A stretch of 64,000 nucleotides of DNA from Yoonia sp. R2331 (GTDB lineage: Bacteria > Pseudomonadota > Alphaproteobacteria > Rhodobacterales > Rhodobacteraceae). This document shows, one piece after another, positions 36,755-45,882 of this stretch (position 1 is the stretch's first letter; each line of letters begins with the position of its first letter). Made by a program: the position numbers and the translations under genes. The stretch is taken from assembly GCF_041103235.1 (NCBI RefSeq), contig NZ_JBGCUN010000001.1, positions 1,364,001 through 1,428,000 on the forward strand, read 5' to 3'. Below the pieces are notes generated by a model. That model was given only the letters and a program-made list of their open reading frames with translations, was not told the origin of the DNA and did no database searches.

Positions 36755-39004
36755 GTGCAGCGTTCCCTTTTGGGCATTGATATCAGGCGATTTTCGCGCT
36801 GGCGCAGACGGCGTGAGGTGCAGAACGCGTTGACGCTGAGCATTATTGTGCTTGGCCCTGTGCTGACCGCGCTGACCTTTGTGGTGCTTGGTGGGCCGCT
36901 TGATCAAAGCAGCAACAGCCTTGCCCTGCGGCTGATTCTGTTGGCTGACCTGATCTATATCATCGTCGTGGCCGCATTGGTGATGCTGCGTGTGATGCGG
37001 ATGATCGTGGCGGGCCGCAACAAATCCGCTGGATCACGACTGCACCTGCGATTGACGGGCGTCTTTGCCTTGCTGGCCCTGATCCCCACGATCATTGTCG
37101 CGGTCTTTGCGCTGTTGTCGATCAATCTGGGCTTTGAGGGCTGGTTTTCTGAGCGAGTCCAGACGGTTTTGGGAACATCGCTATCTACCGCGCAGGCCTA
37201 TGAAAACGAGGAGCGCAATGAGCTATTGCGCGACGGCAATGCACTTGCCGCTTTCCTGAACACCGAACGGCAAACCAACTTTTTCATGGAAGATGGCGAC
37301 GTTCGCCAAGCAATTGGTCGGGTCCAGAACCAGATTGATCGGGGCCTTACAGAGGTGTTTTTCCTGGATGGGACAGGGACGATCCGCACGCGGGGCGCGC
37401 GGTCTTATGACTTCAACTATGAACAGCCAACGCAAGATCAATTTGCGCAGGCCGATCTGAACGGCTTTGCCATCATAGAGGATCCCGACAACAACGAGTT
37501 CCGCGCGCTGATCCCGCTTGAGACCTTTTTGGACCGTTACATCTATGTGACCCGCGCGGTGGATGGCGAGATTCTGGCGCTGCTTGATGAGACGCAAGAG
37601 ACATTCTCGCTTTATGAACAGTTGGAACGCGATCGCGGGCGGCTGCTGTTTGGGTTCGGATTCCTCTATTTGGGCTTTGCGGTGATCATGATCCTCGCGG
37701 CCACGTGGATGGGGCTGTCTTTTGCGGAACGCCTGTCAGCACCCATCGGGCGGCTTGTCAGCGCATCACAGCGCGTCGGACGTGGCGATCTGGACGTTCA
37801 GGTGATTACCGACGACGGTGATGACGAAATCAGCCAGTTGGGCTCGCATTTCAATCAGATGACCACGCAGCTGAAAAGCCAGCGGGAAGAATTGTTGGAT
37901 GCCAACCGACGATCTGAACGGCGCAGACGGCTGTTTGACAGTGTGCTGTCTTCGGTCACGTCCGGCGTCGTGGGCTTGGATGCAGATGGGCATATCACCT
38001 TTGTGAACCCTTCGGCCACACGGCTTTTGGCGGTAGATGACGGGCAAGCGGATGTGGCGCTGGCCGTTGCGGTACCGGAATTCACGCCACTGTTTGACCG
38101 CTTGCGGGCAGAGGCGCGGGGCGTAGCGCAGGAACAGGTCAATCTGGTTCGGCAGGGGCAACAGGAAAGTCTGCTGGTGCGTATGGCGCCACGGCTGAAT
38201 GCCGAAGGGCTTTTGGAAGGCTACGTGGTGGCCTTTGACGATGTGACCGACCTGGTCAGCGCGCAAAGGATGGCGGCGTGGGGCGATGTGGCGCGGCGGA
38301 TCGCGCATGAGATCAAGAACCCGCTGACGCCCATTCAACTGTCGGCGGAACGCATCAAGCGCAAGTTCCGCTCAGAGGTGCAGGATGATGCGGCGCTAGA
38401 GCAGATGACAGATGTGATTGTACGTCAAACCAATGACTTGCGGCGCATTGTTGATGAGTTTTCCAAGTTCGCCCGGATGCCAGAGCCGGAATTGAAAGCG
38501 GCCGATCTGGTGGCGATTGTGCGCGACGCTGTGACTTTGCAAAAGGCCGGTCAACCGGATGTGCGGATCGTGTCGGACTTGCCAGATCAGCCCGCGATGA
38601 CGGATTTGGACAGCACCATGATTTCGCAGGCGTTGACGAACCTAATCAAGAACGCGGGCGAAGCCATTGAAACACTGCGGGAAAAGCAGCCTGAAGTCGA
38701 GGTCGTCCCAGAGGTGCGGGTTGCACTGATGCTGACCGAAGATGGTGCGCAGATCACGATTCAAGACAATGGCATCGGCCTGCCGGAAGACCGGGCGCGG
38801 CTGTTTGAACCTTACGTCACGTCCCGCGACAAGGGCACAGGCCTGGGCCTGCCCATCGTGAAGAAAATTATCGAAGAGCATGGCGGCACACTGACGCTGA
38901 CCGATGCTGAACCCTTTGGTGACGGGGCCCGTGTGGGGGCCTGCGCCGTTATTGACCTGCCGTTCAGCCCCGCCGGGGCCGCGGCCAAGAAAATTCCAGC
39001 ATGA
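36755..39004 (+). CDS. ntrY: Nitrogen regulation sensor kinase NtrY
   Basis: A membrane histidine kinase partnering NtrX. N-terminal helices lie near residues 20-45, 50-80 and 95-120; an extracytoplasmic sensor part (about 130-290) is closed by a further helix (LLFGFGFLYLGFAVIMILAATW). HAMP and PAS domains follow, then His518 in [22 protein letters not shown] and HATPase motifs (NLIKNAGEA, DNGIGLP, GTGLGLPIV). I prefer the GTG at 36755 (AGGG 8 bases upstream, 749 residues); a GTG at 36668 would add 29 unusual residues and has no ribosome-binding site. Confidence 0.94.
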   Translation: MQRSLLGIDIRRFSRWRRRREVQNALTLSIIVLGPVLTALTFVVLGGPLDQSSNSLALRLILLADLIYIIVVAALVMLRVMRMIVAGRNKSAGSRLHLRLTGVFALLALIPTIIVAVFALLSINLGFEGWFSERVQTVLGTSLSTAQAYENEERNELLRDGNALAAFLNTERQTNFFMEDGDVRQAIGRVQNQIDRGLTEVFFLDGTGTIRTRGARSYDFNYEQPTQDQFAQADLNGFAIIEDPDNNEFRALIPLETFLDRYIYVTRAVDGEILALLDETQETFSLYEQLERDRGRLLFGFGFLYLGFAVIMILAATWMGLSFAERLSAPIGRLVSASQRVGRGDLDVQVITDDGDDEISQLGSHFNQMTTQLKSQREELLDANRRSERRRRLFDSVLSSVTSGVVGLDADGHITFVNPSATRLLAVDDGQADVALAVAVPEFTPLFDRLRAEARGVAQEQVNLVRQGQQESLLVRMAPRLNAEGLLEGYVVAFDDVTDLVSAQRMAAWGDVARRIAHEIKNPLTPIQLSAERIKRKFRSEVQDDAALEQMTDVIVRQTNDLRRIVDEFSKFARMPEPELKAADLVAIVRDAVTLQKAGQPDVRIVSDLPDQPAMTDLDSTMISQALTNLIKNAGEAIETLREKQPEVEVVPEVRVALMLTEDGAQITIQDNGIGLPEDRARLFEPYVTSRDKGTGLGLPIVKKIIEEHGGTLTLTDAEPFGDGARVGACAVIDLPFSPAGAAAKKIPA

Positions 39005-39012
39005 GGACCGAC

Positions 39013-40407
39013 ATGGGCGATATTCTGATCACCGACGATGAACGCGATATTCGAGAGCTGATCTCGGACATTCTCAAGGACGAAGGGTACACCACGCGGC
39101 TGGCGGCGAATTCCGATCAGTGCATGAAGGAAATCGCATCAGAGCCCCCAGCGCTGATGATCCTGGATATTTGGCTGAAGGACAGCGGGATGGATGGGAT
39201 CGATATCCTCAAGACAGTGAAGCGTGAACATCCCGACATTCCGATTGTCATCATCTCGGGCCACGGCAACATTGAAATTGCAGTCGCCGCGATCAAGCAG
39301 GGTGCTTACGATTTTATCGAAAAACCGTTCAATATCGATCAGTTGATGGTCGTGATCCGACGTGCAATGGAAACCAGCCGCCTGCGTCGCGAGAACGTGG
39401 AACTTAAACGGGGCGAAACGGCGACGGCTGAGATGTTGGGCGATAGTGCTGCGTTCCGCGCGCTGAAAGCACAGCTGGACAAGGTCACCAAATCCAATGG
39501 CCGGGTTATGTTGACCGGCCCGGCAGGCGCCGGCAAAGAGATCGCTGCGCGCTACATTCACGCGCAATCGAACCGGTCTGGTGCGCCTTTTGTGACGGTT
39601 TCCTCGGCCAGTATTGAACCTGACCGGATGGAAGAGGTTCTATTTGGGCGGCAATCAGCGGGCGGGATTGAAAAGGGTCTGTTGGAACAGGCCAATGGCG
39701 GTGTCATCTACTTTGACGAAATCGCGGATATGCCTTTGGGAACGCAGTCAAAAATCCTGCGGGTGTTGGTTGATCAGACCTTCAACCGCGTGGGCGGCAG
39801 CGACAAGGTGCAAGTCGATTTGCGGGTCGTTTCTTCCACAAACCGCGATTTGCCGACCGAAATAGCGGCAGGCACGTTTCGTGAAGAATTGTATCATCGA
39901 CTGAACGTTGTCCCGATCCATGTGCCCAGCCTGGAAGAACGACGCGAGGATATTCCGCTTTTGGCCGAGCATTTCATCGGGATGTTCAACAAGAGCCAAG
40001 GCTTGCCGCTGCGCGCGCTGGCCGAAGACGCGCGCGCCTTGTTGCAGACGATGCTGTGGCCCGGCAATGTGCGTCAGTTGAAGAACGTCGTGGAACGTGT
40101 TCTGATCCTTGGGGAAAATACCGGGGACATTAGCGCCAAAGAGCTACCGGCAAGCGAAGAAGCAGGCGCAGAGGAAGGCCGGATTGTCTTGTCTGGTGGG
40201 CTTGCGACATTGCCACTGCGCGAGGCGCGTGAGTTGTTCGAACGCGAGTACCTGCTGACCCAGATCAACCGGTTTGGCGGCAATATCAGCCGCACCGCGT
40301 CCTTTGTGGGCATGGAACGATCGGCATTGCATCGCAAGCTGAAGTCGCTGGGTGTGGCCACCACGAATAAGGCTGGCGCACGCGTGGCCTATGTGGAAGG
40401 TGATTGA
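39013..40407 (+). CDS. ntrX: Nitrogen response regulator NtrX
   Basis: A 464-residue response regulator: receiver with phospho-Asp52 (LMILDIWLKDSGMDG), AAA+ domain with Walker A GPAGAGKEIAARYIH and Walker B GVIYFDEIADMP, and a C-terminal Fis-type HTH (GNISRTASFVGMERSALHRKL). The GAFTGA loop is absent: LFGRQSAGGIEKGLLEQANGG stands in its place. I chose ATG 39013, with GAGG at 39003-39006; the ATG at 39001 overlapping the ntrY stop is possible. NtrX homologues influence nitrogen, redox and envelope genes. Confidence 0.94.
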   Translation: MGDILITDDERDIRELISDILKDEGYTTRLAANSDQCMKEIASEPPALMILDIWLKDSGMDGIDILKTVKREHPDIPIVIISGHGNIEIAVAAIKQGAYDFIEKPFNIDQLMVVIRRAMETSRLRRENVELKRGETATAEMLGDSAAFRALKAQLDKVTKSNGRVMLTGPAGAGKEIAARYIHAQSNRSGAPFVTVSSASIEPDRMEEVLFGRQSAGGIEKGLLEQANGGVIYFDEIADMPLGTQSKILRVLVDQTFNRVGGSDKVQVDLRVVSSTNRDLPTEIAAGTFREELYHRLNVVPIHVPSLEERREDIPLLAEHFIGMFNKSQGLPLRALAEDARALLQTMLWPGNVRQLKNVVERVLILGENTGDISAKELPASEEAGAEEGRIVLSGGLATLPLREARELFEREYLLTQINRFGGNISRTASFVGMERSALHRKLKSLGVATTNKAGARVAYVEGD

Positions 40408-40458
40408 CACGCGCCCGCAGGCACGTTTTGACAGGTTCACCGCAACGGGAGTTTTGCG

Positions 40459-41835
40459 ATGAAGGTCATTATTTGCGGCGCAGGTCAGGTCGGCTGGCAA
40501 ATCGCGCGGCATCTTTCGGGTGAAAAGAACGACGTCACCGTCGTCGACAACAACCCCGAACTTGTGCGCCGCGCCACCGACAGCCTTGATGTGCAGGGGA
40601 TCGCGGGCCACGCGAGCTATCCCGATATCCTTGAACGGGCAGGGGCGCGGGACGCGGATATGATCATCGCCGCGACCCATTCCGATGAGGTCAACATGGT
40701 CACCTGCCAGGTGGCCCATTCGATCTTTGCCGTGCGGCGCAAGATCGCACGCCTGCGGGCGCAAAGTTATCTTGATGCGATCTATTCGGACCTCTATCGC
40801 CGCGACCATTTGCCGATTGATGTGGTGATCAGCCCCGAAAAAGAGGTGGCCGAAGCGGCACTGCAGCGACTTGCGGCACCTGCAGCGTTTGACACAGAGA
40901 GTTTTCTAGAGGGCCGCGCCCAGCTTTTGGGGATCACGATCGAGGATGATTGCCCGGTGATCAACACGCCATTGCGGCAGTTGACCGACCTGTTTTCGAC
41001 CCTGCGCGCGATTGTGGTTGGCATTCGGCGCGAGGGGGTGCTTTTCGTGCCAGCGGCGAATGATCAGATTTTTGCCGGTGATGAGGTCTATTTGTTCACC
41101 GAGACAGAGGACATGAACCGGTCGCTGGAAATCTTTGGCAAGACCCAGCGCAAGCAGGAACGCATTGTGATTATCGGCGGCGGCAATGTGGGCCTTGCAG
41201 TTGCACAGGCGCTTGAAGCGCGGACAGATCGGTTGCGGGTGCGGGTCATCGAAAAGGGCCGCCAATGCGCCGAGGATGCCGCTGACGCGCTGGACCGGAC
41301 CATAGTTCTTAACGGTGACGGATTGGATTCCGCGTTGTTAGAAGAGGCCGGGGTCGGGAACGCCGATGCTATTCTGGCGCTGACCAATGACGACAAGACC
41401 AACCTTCTGGCCTCTGTTCGGGCCAAGGGGATGGGGGCGCCGATGGCGATCACTTTGATCAATGACCCCACGTTGGTGCCGCTGATGGGGCCGCTGGATA
41501 TTGATGCCTATATCAACCCGCGCGCCACAACGGTGTCATCGATCCTGCGCCATGTGCGGCACGGTCGTGTGCGCGGTGTCTATTCCATCGGCGATGCCGA
41601 GGCCGAGGTGATTGAGGCGCAGGTTTTGGGCACGTCCCCGATTGCGGGCCAGAAAATCCGCGATATCAACTTCCCCGAAGGGACGCTGGTGGGGAGCTTG
41701 ATGACCCCCAAGGGCCTTGTGAAACCCAAAGGCGATACCCGCATCAATGAAGGCGACGTGATCGCCATTTTTGCAATGGCCGACGACGTGCCAGAGGTTG
41801 AACGGCTCTTGCAGGTCACCATCGACTTTTTCTGA
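40459..41835 (+). CDS. trkA: Trk potassium uptake regulatory protein TrkA
   Basis: A 458-residue cytoplasmic NAD-binding ring subunit that gates TrkH. It has two RCK units: Rossmann motifs VIICGAGQVGWQIARHL at residue 3 and IVIIGGGNVGLAVAQAL near 236, each followed by a TrkA-C domain. The full-length double arrangement is as in E. coli TrkA. It follows ntrX by 51 bases and its stop overlaps the trkH start, fixing the pair. Confidence 0.95.
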   Translation: MKVIICGAGQVGWQIARHLSGEKNDVTVVDNNPELVRRATDSLDVQGIAGHASYPDILERAGARDADMIIAATHSDEVNMVTCQVAHSIFAVRRKIARLRAQSYLDAIYSDLYRRDHLPIDVVISPEKEVAEAALQRLAAPAAFDTESFLEGRAQLLGITIEDDCPVINTPLRQLTDLFSTLRAIVVGIRREGVLFVPAANDQIFAGDEVYLFTETEDMNRSLEIFGKTQRKQERIVIIGGGNVGLAVAQALEARTDRLRVRVIEKGRQCAEDAADALDRTIVLNGDGLDSALLEEAGVGNADAILALTNDDKTNLLASVRAKGMGAPMAITLINDPTLVPLMGPLDIDAYINPRATTVSSILRHVRHGRVRGVYSIGDAEAEVIEAQVLGTSPIAGQKIRDINFPEGTLVGSLMTPKGLVKPKGDTRINEGDVIAIFAMADDVPEVERLLQVTIDFF

Positions 41836-43358
41836 TGATGGCGCGCCTGACAGACCTGCCGTTTTTTGTGCTGCTGATGGGGCTGGGTGCGCTGGCCATG
41901 CTGGTACCTGCGGTGCATGGGCTGGTGATGGAAGACTACCAGACGATGCGGGTCTTCTTTTATGGCACCATCCTGTTCGGTTTCCTGACCCTGGTTTTGG
42001 GTCTGGCGACGGCAGGTTATGCGCCCCGGTCTGTCGCACGCAGTCAGTTGATCACCCTTATCGGGTCCTTTGCGGGCTTGCCGGTCTTATTTGCAATCCC
42101 GTTTTACGAGGCAGTGGGGAATACCAGTTATCTGGATGCCTGGTTTGAAATGGTGTCCAGCTTCACCACCACGGGTGCGACGGTTTATGACGGATCGGGG
42201 CGGCTGACGCCGTCGCAACACCTGTGGCGCGCGACCGTTGGTTGGCTGGGTGGATTGCTGGTCTGGGTGACAGCGGTGGCGATTTTTGCACCGATGAACC
42301 TTGGGGGGTTTGAAGTGCGCGCAAAAGGCGGCGTCGGGCGCGGGGCCGGGGGCGTCTTCAGCCAATTTGGCCATGCCATCGACCCATCAGAGCGGCTGAC
42401 CCGTTTTGCGCTGCAACTGACCCCGATCTACACAGCACTGACGGCGGCACTTTGGCTTGGCTTGGTGATGCTGGGCGAGGTGCCTTACATTGCGCTGTGC
42501 CATGCCATGGCGGTGCTGTCGACATCGGGCATTTCACCTATCGGCGGGTTCTATTTTGCGGCCTCTGGCATCTGGGGAGAGGTGCTGATCTTTGCATTCT
42601 TTGTCTTCGCAATCTCGCGCCTGACGTTTTCGCCCGCCAATGGGCTGGACCGCGATGGTAAATTGATCCGCGACCCAGAGGTTCAAGTGGCGATTGCCTT
42701 GATCCTTGGCTCAACAGCGCTGCTTTACGGACGGCATTTTCTGGGCTCGATTGATGAGGAAACAGCGATCGCGCAACCCGGTGCGTTTGAGGCGCTTTGG
42801 GGGACGGTGTTTACGGTGACGTCATTCCTGACAACCACGGGGTTTGAATCGCGCCATTGGCTGGGTGCTGCACAATGGTCAGGGTTGGATACGCCCGGCC
42901 TTTTTCTGGTGGGGCTTGCATTGATCGGCGGCGGTGTGGCGACGACGGCGGGTGGGGTCAAGCTGCTGCGGGTCTACGCGCTTTATCGCCATAGCGAGCG
43001 CGAGTTGGAACGCCTGTTGCATCCATCATCCGTCGGTGGCGGCGGAGCAGAGGCGCGGCGCGTGCGCAAGCAAGGGGCCTATATATCTTGGGTGTTTTTC
43101 ATGCTGTTTGCGATCAGCGTGGCGGCCGTGATGGTGTTGCTGTCGTTGACTGGCGTGCAGTTTGAAACAACGATGGTGCTGGCGGTGGCGGCCTTGTCCA
43201 CGACGGGGCCGTTGGCCAGCATCGCGGCTGAAAACCCGATTGCCTATTCGGGCATTCCCGATCTTGCCAAGGCGATCCTTGCTGCGGCAATGGTGTTGGG
43301 CAGATTGGAAACGCTGGCAATCATTGCACTTTTTAATCCCGAAATCTGGCGGAAATAG
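41835..43358 (+). CDS. trkH: Trk potassium uptake channel TrkH
   Basis: A 507-residue membrane channel subunit with about twelve helices. Selectivity-filter-like turns are seen at FTTTGATVYDGSG (residue ~115), VLSTSGISPIGG (~230), LTTTGFESR (~335) and LSTTGPL (~455), matching the four pore repeats of the TrkH/KtrB family. Two ATGs stand in tandem at 41835 and 41838; the first overlaps the trkA stop. It should drive potassium uptake with TrkA. Confidence 0.94.
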   Translation: MMARLTDLPFFVLLMGLGALAMLVPAVHGLVMEDYQTMRVFFYGTILFGFLTLVLGLATAGYAPRSVARSQLITLIGSFAGLPVLFAIPFYEAVGNTSYLDAWFEMVSSFTTTGATVYDGSGRLTPSQHLWRATVGWLGGLLVWVTAVAIFAPMNLGGFEVRAKGGVGRGAGGVFSQFGHAIDPSERLTRFALQLTPIYTALTAALWLGLVMLGEVPYIALCHAMAVLSTSGISPIGGFYFAASGIWGEVLIFAFFVFAISRLTFSPANGLDRDGKLIRDPEVQVAIALILGSTALLYGRHFLGSIDEETAIAQPGAFEALWGTVFTVTSFLTTTGFESRHWLGAAQWSGLDTPGLFLVGLALIGGGVATTAGGVKLLRVYALYRHSERELERLLHPSSVGGGGAEARRVRKQGAYISWVFFMLFAISVAAVMVLLSLTGVQFETTMVLAVAALSTTGPLASIAAENPIAYSGIPDLAKAILAAAMVLGRLETLAIIALFNPEIWRK

Positions 43359-43425
43359 CGCCGCATATTTGGGCTTTCACATCCGTGGCCGGCGCGACAT
43401 ACTGGTCATCTGTAATATTGGGGGT

Positions 43426-43471
43426 CGGCTGATCGGCAGCCGCAAGAATAAGAAGCCGCTCCTAAGGAGCG
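43426..43471 (+). promoter_or_regulatory. Tandem hairpins in the hfq leader
   Basis: Two stem-loops lie within 71 bases of the hfq start: CGGCTG-5-CAGCCG (43426-43442) and CGCTCC-3-GGAGCG (43457-43471). Neither is followed by T's, so they are not terminators. A TGTAATATT sequence at 43411-43419 could be an extended -10 box of an hfq promoter. Hfq often regulates its own leader, which makes a regulatory role possible. Confidence 0.4.
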
Positions 43472-43496
43472 CAAAAAGAAGAAAAGGACTTTTGAC

Positions 43497-43730
43497 ATGG
43501 CGTCAGATAAAGCCAACCTGCAGGACGCATTCCTGAATCATGTACGCAAGACCAAAGTCCCGGTGACCATTTTTTTGGTCAACGGTGTCAAACTACAGGG
43601 TGTGATCACCTGGTTTGACAGTTTCTGTGTGCTGCTGCGCCGCGATGGTCAGTCCCAACTGGTCTATAAGTCTGCGATTTCCACGATCATGCCCTCGCAG
43701 CCGATCAGCCTGTATGAAGGCGAAGAATAG
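43497..43730 (+). CDS. hfq: RNA chaperone Hfq
   Basis: Hfq forms a hexameric ring that pairs small RNAs with mRNAs. The 77-residue protein has the Sm1 motif ([21 protein letters not shown], residues 21-41) and the Sm2 motif, but Sm2 reads [10 protein letters not shown]: Ser59 stands where the pore-lining His (His57 in E. coli, YKHAIST) is expected. The short acidic tail ISLYEGEE is typical of alphaproteobacteria. An AAAAGGACTTTTGAC ribosome-binding region precedes the ATG. hflX follows after two bases. Confidence 0.95.
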   Translation: MASDKANLQDAFLNHVRKTKVPVTIFLVNGVKLQGVITWFDSFCVLLRRDGQSQLVYKSAISTIMPSQPISLYEGEE

Positions 43731-43732
43731 CT

Positions 43733-45025
43733 TTGCTTGAACACGACAAGCCCGTCACGCGGGCTTGGGTGCTGCACCCGACTGTAAAATCCGATCAAGA
43801 TGCGCGCGACCCGGACGCGGCCTTGGCCGAAGGTGTGTCGCTGGCTGCTGCCCTGCCGGATCTGGTTGTGCTGGGTCAGGATGTGGTGCGCCTGCCACGC
43901 ATCCACCCGGGTAAGTTATTCGGGAAAGGCAAAATTGAAGAGCTGGCCGCCCGGTTCAAGGCCGAGGACGTGGAGCTGGTGCTGATTGATGGTCCTGTCA
44001 GCCCGGTGCAACAGCGCAATTTGGAACAGGAATGGAACCTCAAGATCCTTGATCGGACGTCACTGATTTTGGAAATCTTCAGCGACCGGGCCCGCACCGC
44101 CGAAGGTGTGTTGCAGGTTGAAATGGCGGCATTGACCTATCAGCGTACGCGGCTGGTGCGCGCCTGGACCCACCTTGAACGTCAGCGTGGCGGATTGGGA
44201 TTTGTGGGCGGACCCGGAGAGACGCAGATCGAGGCCGACCGCCGCGCCATCGACATGCAGTTGAACGCCTTGCGCAAGCAGTTGGACAAGGTTGTGAAGA
44301 CAAGAACGCTGCACCGGGCGGGCCGCGCCAAAGTGCCGTTCCCAATTGTGGCCCTTGTGGGCTACACCAACGCCGGTAAATCAACATTGTTTAACCGGCT
44401 GACCGGGGCAGAGGTTTTTGCCAAGGACATGCTTTTTGCCACGCTTGACCCTACGATGCGCAAGATCCTGCTGGAGACCGGGGATGAGGTGATCATGTCC
44501 GACACAGTTGGTTTTATCTCGGATCTGCCGACCGAGCTTGTCGCCGCATTCCGGGCAACCTTGGAAGAAGTGCTTGATGCCAACCTAATTGTGCATGTGC
44601 GCGACATTAGCCATCCTCAATCAGAGGAACAGGCACAGGATGTTCATGCGATCCTCTCGTCGTTGGGGGTAGCTGAGAATGCGCCGGTGATCGAGGTCTG
44701 GAACAAGATCGATCAGCTGTCCGTTGAAGACCGCGCTGGCGTCGTGGAAACGGCGGCGCGGACGGACAACCTTTTTGCGATTTCCGCAATGACCGGTGAA
44801 GGGCAGGCCGCTTTGGCGGCAGGCATTGCAGATGCGACAAAGGACCCACGGACCCATGAAGATATTGCACTGGGATTTGAAGAAGGGCGCGCACGCGCCT
44901 GGCTGTTTGAACAAGGTGTGGTTATTGGAGAAACGCAGACCGACGCAGGTTATGCGCTGACTGTCTATTGGACCAAGCTTCAGAAAGAACGCTTTGCTAA
45001 ACTATTAGTCACGACAGGCCAGTAG
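43733..45025 (+). CDS. hflX: Ribosome-associated GTPase HflX
   Basis: HflX splits or rescues stalled ribosomes. The 430-residue protein has the N-terminal HflX domain (IDGPVSPVQQRNLEQEWNLK and FVGGPGETQIEADRR) and the G domain with G1 GYTNAGKSTLFNRLTG near residue 208, G3 DTVGFISDLP and G4 NKID. The start is a TTG at 43733, two bases after hfq, with GAAGGCGAAG upstream; no ATG precedes the conserved part. The hfq-hflX pairing is standard in proteobacteria. Confidence 0.94.
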   Translation: MLEHDKPVTRAWVLHPTVKSDQDARDPDAALAEGVSLAAALPDLVVLGQDVVRLPRIHPGKLFGKGKIEELAARFKAEDVELVLIDGPVSPVQQRNLEQEWNLKILDRTSLILEIFSDRARTAEGVLQVEMAALTYQRTRLVRAWTHLERQRGGLGFVGGPGETQIEADRRAIDMQLNALRKQLDKVVKTRTLHRAGRAKVPFPIVALVGYTNAGKSTLFNRLTGAEVFAKDMLFATLDPTMRKILLETGDEVIMSDTVGFISDLPTELVAAFRATLEEVLDANLIVHVRDISHPQSEEQAQDVHAILSSLGVAENAPVIEVWNKIDQLSVEDRAGVVETAARTDNLFAISAMTGEGQAALAAGIADATKDPRTHEDIALGFEEGRARAWLFEQGVVIGETQTDAGYALTVYWTKLQKERFAKLLVTTGQ

Positions 45026-45092
45026 CGACGGCGGTTGAGTCAACATGCCCAGAACCTACCGAACTGTCGGGTGTTGATAGAGGTGCAAAGGT

Positions 45093-45851
45093 TCAAGCGG
45101 CGAAAGGGGTTGGGGTATCGGATTCCAGCACCATGCGCGCGCGACCGGACGACTTGGCGGCGTAAAGTGCCTTGTCGGCACGTTCAAAAAGGGTGCTGCT
45201 AGTCTCGCCGCCCCGCAATTGGGCGGCGCCAATGGACAATGTTACGTCAAATGTGTCGCCGCTATCCGGTGCCACGACGGAAATGGGCGCTGACAAGCGA
45301 ATGCCAAGGGAATGCATGTCTGCAGAGCTCAATGGCGGGATCAGCGCGCCGAATTCTTCACCACCCAATCGACCAAGTGCCGTGGACTGATCGAGGATCA
45401 CACGCATTTGCGCGGCGATCCGCACCAGGCAGGCGTCGCCGGCCGCGTGGCCGTGAGTGTCATTCACCCGTTTGAAATGGTCCGCATCCAAGAGTAGGAG
45501 ATGTCCCAAGGAACCTTGGTGAATAGCTTCTTCCAATTCGGCCATGAAGGCACGCCGGTTGGGCAATTCAGTCAAAACGTCGGTGGCGGCAAGGGCCGCC
45601 AGACGGTCATGCAGGGATTCCATATGCGAAACGATCCACATCCCGATCATCAGGAAAGGCGCAGCGACAATCGCAGTAATGACCAATTCATCGGCGATAC
45701 GATCGGGGTTGATGCCTGAGACAGCGGCTTCGGCGGTAAAGCGCAAAGCGTAGACCAATAGAAAAGTAATGGCTGGTTTATAGAGAAGCTGGCGCCGGGT
45801 CCGCACAGACAACAGCATCAATAGCCCGTTAAATATCAGACGCAGCACCAT
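45093..45851 (-). CDS. Diguanylate cyclase with short membrane domain
   Basis: A 252-residue GGDEF protein that should make cyclic di-GMP. The N-terminal half has about three hydrophobic helices (LIFNGLLMLLS, AITFLLVYALRFTAEAAV, LVITAIVAAPFLMIGMWIV) and no recognisable sensor domain. The GGDEF domain starts at TDVLTELPNRRAFM; the active site reads GGEEF and is intact. No RxxD inhibitory site stands five residues before it, so feedback inhibition by product is unlikely. It stands alone, 67 bases from hflX in the convergent direction. Confidence 0.9.
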   Translation of the reverse strand: MVLRLIFNGLLMLLSVRTRRQLLYKPAITFLLVYALRFTAEAAVSGINPDRIADELVITAIVAAPFLMIGMWIVSHMESLHDRLAALAATDVLTELPNRRAFMAELEEAIHQGSLGHLLLLDADHFKRVNDTHGHAAGDACLVRIAAQMRVILDQSTALGRLGGEEFGALIPPLSSADMHSLGIRLSAPISVVAPDSGDTFDVTLSIGAAQLRGGETSSTLFERADKALYAAKSSGRARMVLESDTPTPFAA

Positions 45852-45882
45852 GCGGGGGACTAAATGGCAAAAACGTTAAGTA

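Noticed and set aside
40404-40433. Two TTGACA sequences between ntrX and trkA
   Set aside because: Neither has a -10 box at proper spacing; the first overlaps the ntrX stop codon.
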